Shown here piece by piece: positions 62,574 to 64,000 of a stretch of 64,000 nucleotides of DNA; within the stretch, counting starts at the first letter, position 1, and each line of letters begins with the position of its first letter. The position numbers and the translations under genes were made by a program. The notes beneath the pieces were generated by a model. The model searched no databases and was not told the DNA's origin. It saw only the letters and a program-made list of their open reading frames with translations. Origin of the DNA: Deltaproteobacteria bacterium UBA6601 (GTDB taxonomy: Bacteria; Myxococcota_A; UBA796; UBA9615); NCBI GenBank assembly GCA_002433485.1, contig DJIF01000130.1, positions 1-64,000 on the forward strand, read 5' to 3'.

Positions 62574-62666
62574 GCAGACCCGGCAGCTGAGCCCAGCGAG
62601 TCTTTTGGCAAGCTCTGCTGTTCCTTGTCCGCATCACATGCGCCTGCTGTTACCCTTGGCACCTTG

Positions 62667-63998
62667 ATGAAGCACCCTGCACTCAAGTTGCTGTCTCTGC
62701 TGTTGCTGACCGGATGGTTGGCTGGCCCTTCTGCCCCACTTGTGCTGGCCGAGGAGGAACAGCAACAGGACGATGGCAGAGCAGAGCCGATGGATAACGA
62801 TGAGGCCGAGCCCGGCTCCGCTGAATCTCGCCGGGATTCGGCCTTAAGCCCTCCTATTTGGAGCGCCAGCAGCAATAACTTCACTCGGGCCCGCGGCAGC
62901 TCAGGCCCGCGCTTGTTCCCCCAACGGCTCGGCCCGATCGCAGCCCAGGAGCCTCCTGCGCCGATGAGCTCGCTGTCTGCCCAGGCCTGTAACGCTTGCC
63001 ACGGTGAACTACACGACCAATGGCGTTCCTCCGGACACTCTACCGCCTCCAGTAATCCCGTGTATCTGGCAGCCCTCAAAGCCCTTGGTGATCCGCCAGA
63101 GTGTCAGGATTGCCACCTGCCGTTAGCAAACCAACGCCCTTACCTGCACCTTGGGCCTGGTTCCAGCGGACCGCGAAGTGAGAACCCCAGCTACAGCCCG
63201 ACCCTCGCTCAGGAAGGAGTAACCTGCGCTGCCTGCCATATTCGGGACGGGGTCATCTACGGGCCTCGCGAACTCCACAGCTCGGCCGCTCCGCATCCGG
63301 TTGCACAAGCTGAGAGCCTGCGCGGCACCGAGGCCTGTTCCTACTGCCACCAGCTGGCCCTACAGGGAGCAGAGGAGCATCCATTCCTTGACACCGTTGG
63401 AGAGTGGCTCCGATCGCCCTGGGGGGAAGCTGAGATTCCCTGTCAGGAGTGCCACATGCCGCGAGTCTCTGGTCAGGTGGCTGGGGCGCGCTACGCCGCT
63501 TACTCATCGCACGGCTTTCTGCGGCAGCGCGACCCGCAGGCCTTACGCAGGGCACTGACCTTAGAAGTGGCTTTGCGCAGCCCTGAGCTGGAGCGGGGCA
63601 GTGAACTCCGGGCCAGCGCAACCCTGCTCAACACAGGAGCCGGGCATGCGGTCCCGACAGGCGATCCAAGTCACCGCCTGGAGCTTCGTTTTGAGTTGGT
63701 TGATGCCCAGGGCAACCGCGCTCGGGGGACCTCGATAGAGTCGCACTGGATGGGCCGTGAGGTGCAAAGCACCCCACCCTTTACCCAACTCTCGGACACT
63801 CGGCTACAAGCCGCCTCAAGCCGGGTCTTTGACTATCGGCAGAAGCTCTCTACCGCTAGTAAAGCGGGGCGATTCACCCTGGTAGTGAGCGTGCACTGGT
63901 GGGCGGTGGCCCCTGAGCGCGCTAAAAAGCATGAGCTTGATGAGCAGCAGGTTCGGGTTCAGGTGCTTGAGCAAAGAATCCCGGTTCCGGTGTTCTGA
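62667..63998 (+). CDS. five-heme cytochrome c, secreted
   Basis: 443 residues from ATG 62667, chosen because it starts a clean signal peptide ending near VLAEE. A Glu/Gln/Asp-rich stretch (about 30-65) is followed by five CxxCH heme motifs (CNACH, CQDCH, CAACH, CSYCH, CQECH) near residues 108, 146, 187, 224 and 261. Their spacing and nearby His residues resemble the cytochrome c554/multiheme family. A C-terminal beta-rich, heme-free domain (about 290-443) has GAGHAVPTGDPSHR, a motif seen in other multiheme periplasmic proteins. The gene ends 2 bases before the window edge. Electron partner unknown. Confidence 0.88.
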   Translation: MKHPALKLLSLLLLTGWLAGPSAPLVLAEEEQQQDDGRAEPMDNDEAEPGSAESRRDSALSPPIWSASSNNFTRARGSSGPRLFPQRLGPIAAQEPPAPMSSLSAQACNACHGELHDQWRSSGHSTASSNPVYLAALKALGDPPECQDCHLPLANQRPYLHLGPGSSGPRSENPSYSPTLAQEGVTCAACHIRDGVIYGPRELHSSAAPHPVAQAESLRGTEACSYCHQLALQGAEEHPFLDTVGEWLRSPWGEAEIPCQECHMPRVSGQVAGARYAAYSSHGFLRQRDPQALRRALTLEVALRSPELERGSELRASATLLNTGAGHAVPTGDPSHRLELRFELVDAQGNRARGTSIESHWMGREVQSTPPFTQLSDTRLQAASSRVFDYRQKLSTASKAGRFTLVVSVHWWAVAPERAKKHELDEQQVRVQVLEQRIPVPVF

Positions 63999-64000
63999 GC

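Noticed and set aside
1..64000. CRISPR arrays, transposons, prophage or integrase genes
   Set aside because: No array of repeats, transposase, integrase or phage structural gene was seen; the window is made of conserved chromosomal genes.

Overview
The window reads as a chromosomal backbone segment of a GC-rich, diderm (LPS-making) bacterium of the broad deltaproteobacterial group (Myxococcota/Bradymonadota-like). That placement is an inference. It rests on a full lipid A plus BAM/Lol envelope operon, the phoH-pgpH-ybeY order, queA-tgt-yajC-secD-secF-recJ synteny, a degenerate pseudo-receiver protein, and a near match to the Myxococcus-type LexA box upstream of lexA. No phage, transposon, CRISPR array or rRNA was seen. 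One tRNA, tRNA-Ala(CGC), is present.

Layout. 1-4051 (+): der (5' end cut off by the window), yfgM-like and bamB, the conserved outer-membrane-biogenesis trio. 4052-4650: a mostly non-coding stretch with short palindromes and a minus-strand tRNA-Ala. 4650-8116: lexA (-), divergent from a four-gene (+) cluster of membrane proteins: a rhomboid-like protein lacking the catalytic dyad, an active-type rhomboid protease, a two-TM protein and a DUF457/YdjM-like protein. 8279-22898 (-): a 14.6 kb envelope operon reading lolC/E, lolD, bamA, ompH/skp, lpxD, fabZ, lpxA, lpxB, msbA-like, DUF374 acyltransferase, waaA, lpxK and a GT4 glycosyltransferase. It joins lipid A synthesis, Kdo transfer, lipid A flipping, lipoprotein export and barrel assembly. 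23046-24119 (+): an unknown secreted protein. 24130-29304 (-): phoH, pgpH-like, ybeY and prfB, with prfB carrying the classical RF2 programmed frameshift. 29362-31131 (-): a CAP-domain secreted protein with long homopolymer tracts. 31272-32390 (+): ald. 32410-37269 (-): pseudo-receiver, nadC, birA, coaX and an unknown two-domain protein, a cofactor operon. 37374-38756 (+): gshA. 38746-41059 (-): PIN-PhoH protein and rlmB. 41149-49311 (-): queA, tgt, yajC, secD, secF, recJ and an HU/IHF gene. 49473-51146 (+): nadE. 51155-59632 (-): leucine-type dehydrogenase, yciO/tsaC-like, a coaBC fused in frame to a ceramidase-like lipoprotein, a degenerate uracil-DNA-glycosylase-like protein, nfeD and a slipin. 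59784-63998 (+): a TPR lytic transglycosylase and a five-heme cytochrome c.

The most unusual locus is 54111-57932. There the last helix of cytosolic CoaB continues without a stop into a textbook lipoprotein signal and about 860 residues related to neutral ceramidase. The C-terminal helix of CoaB and the n-region of the signal peptide are the same residues. Other points worth attention are the pseudo-rhomboid/rhomboid pair beside a LexA box, a phoH that seems to need a non-canonical ATT start, a LolC/E with an extra N-terminal membrane domain, a UDG-like protein that has lost its first catalytic motif, and C10/G8 tracts in a secreted CAP protein.
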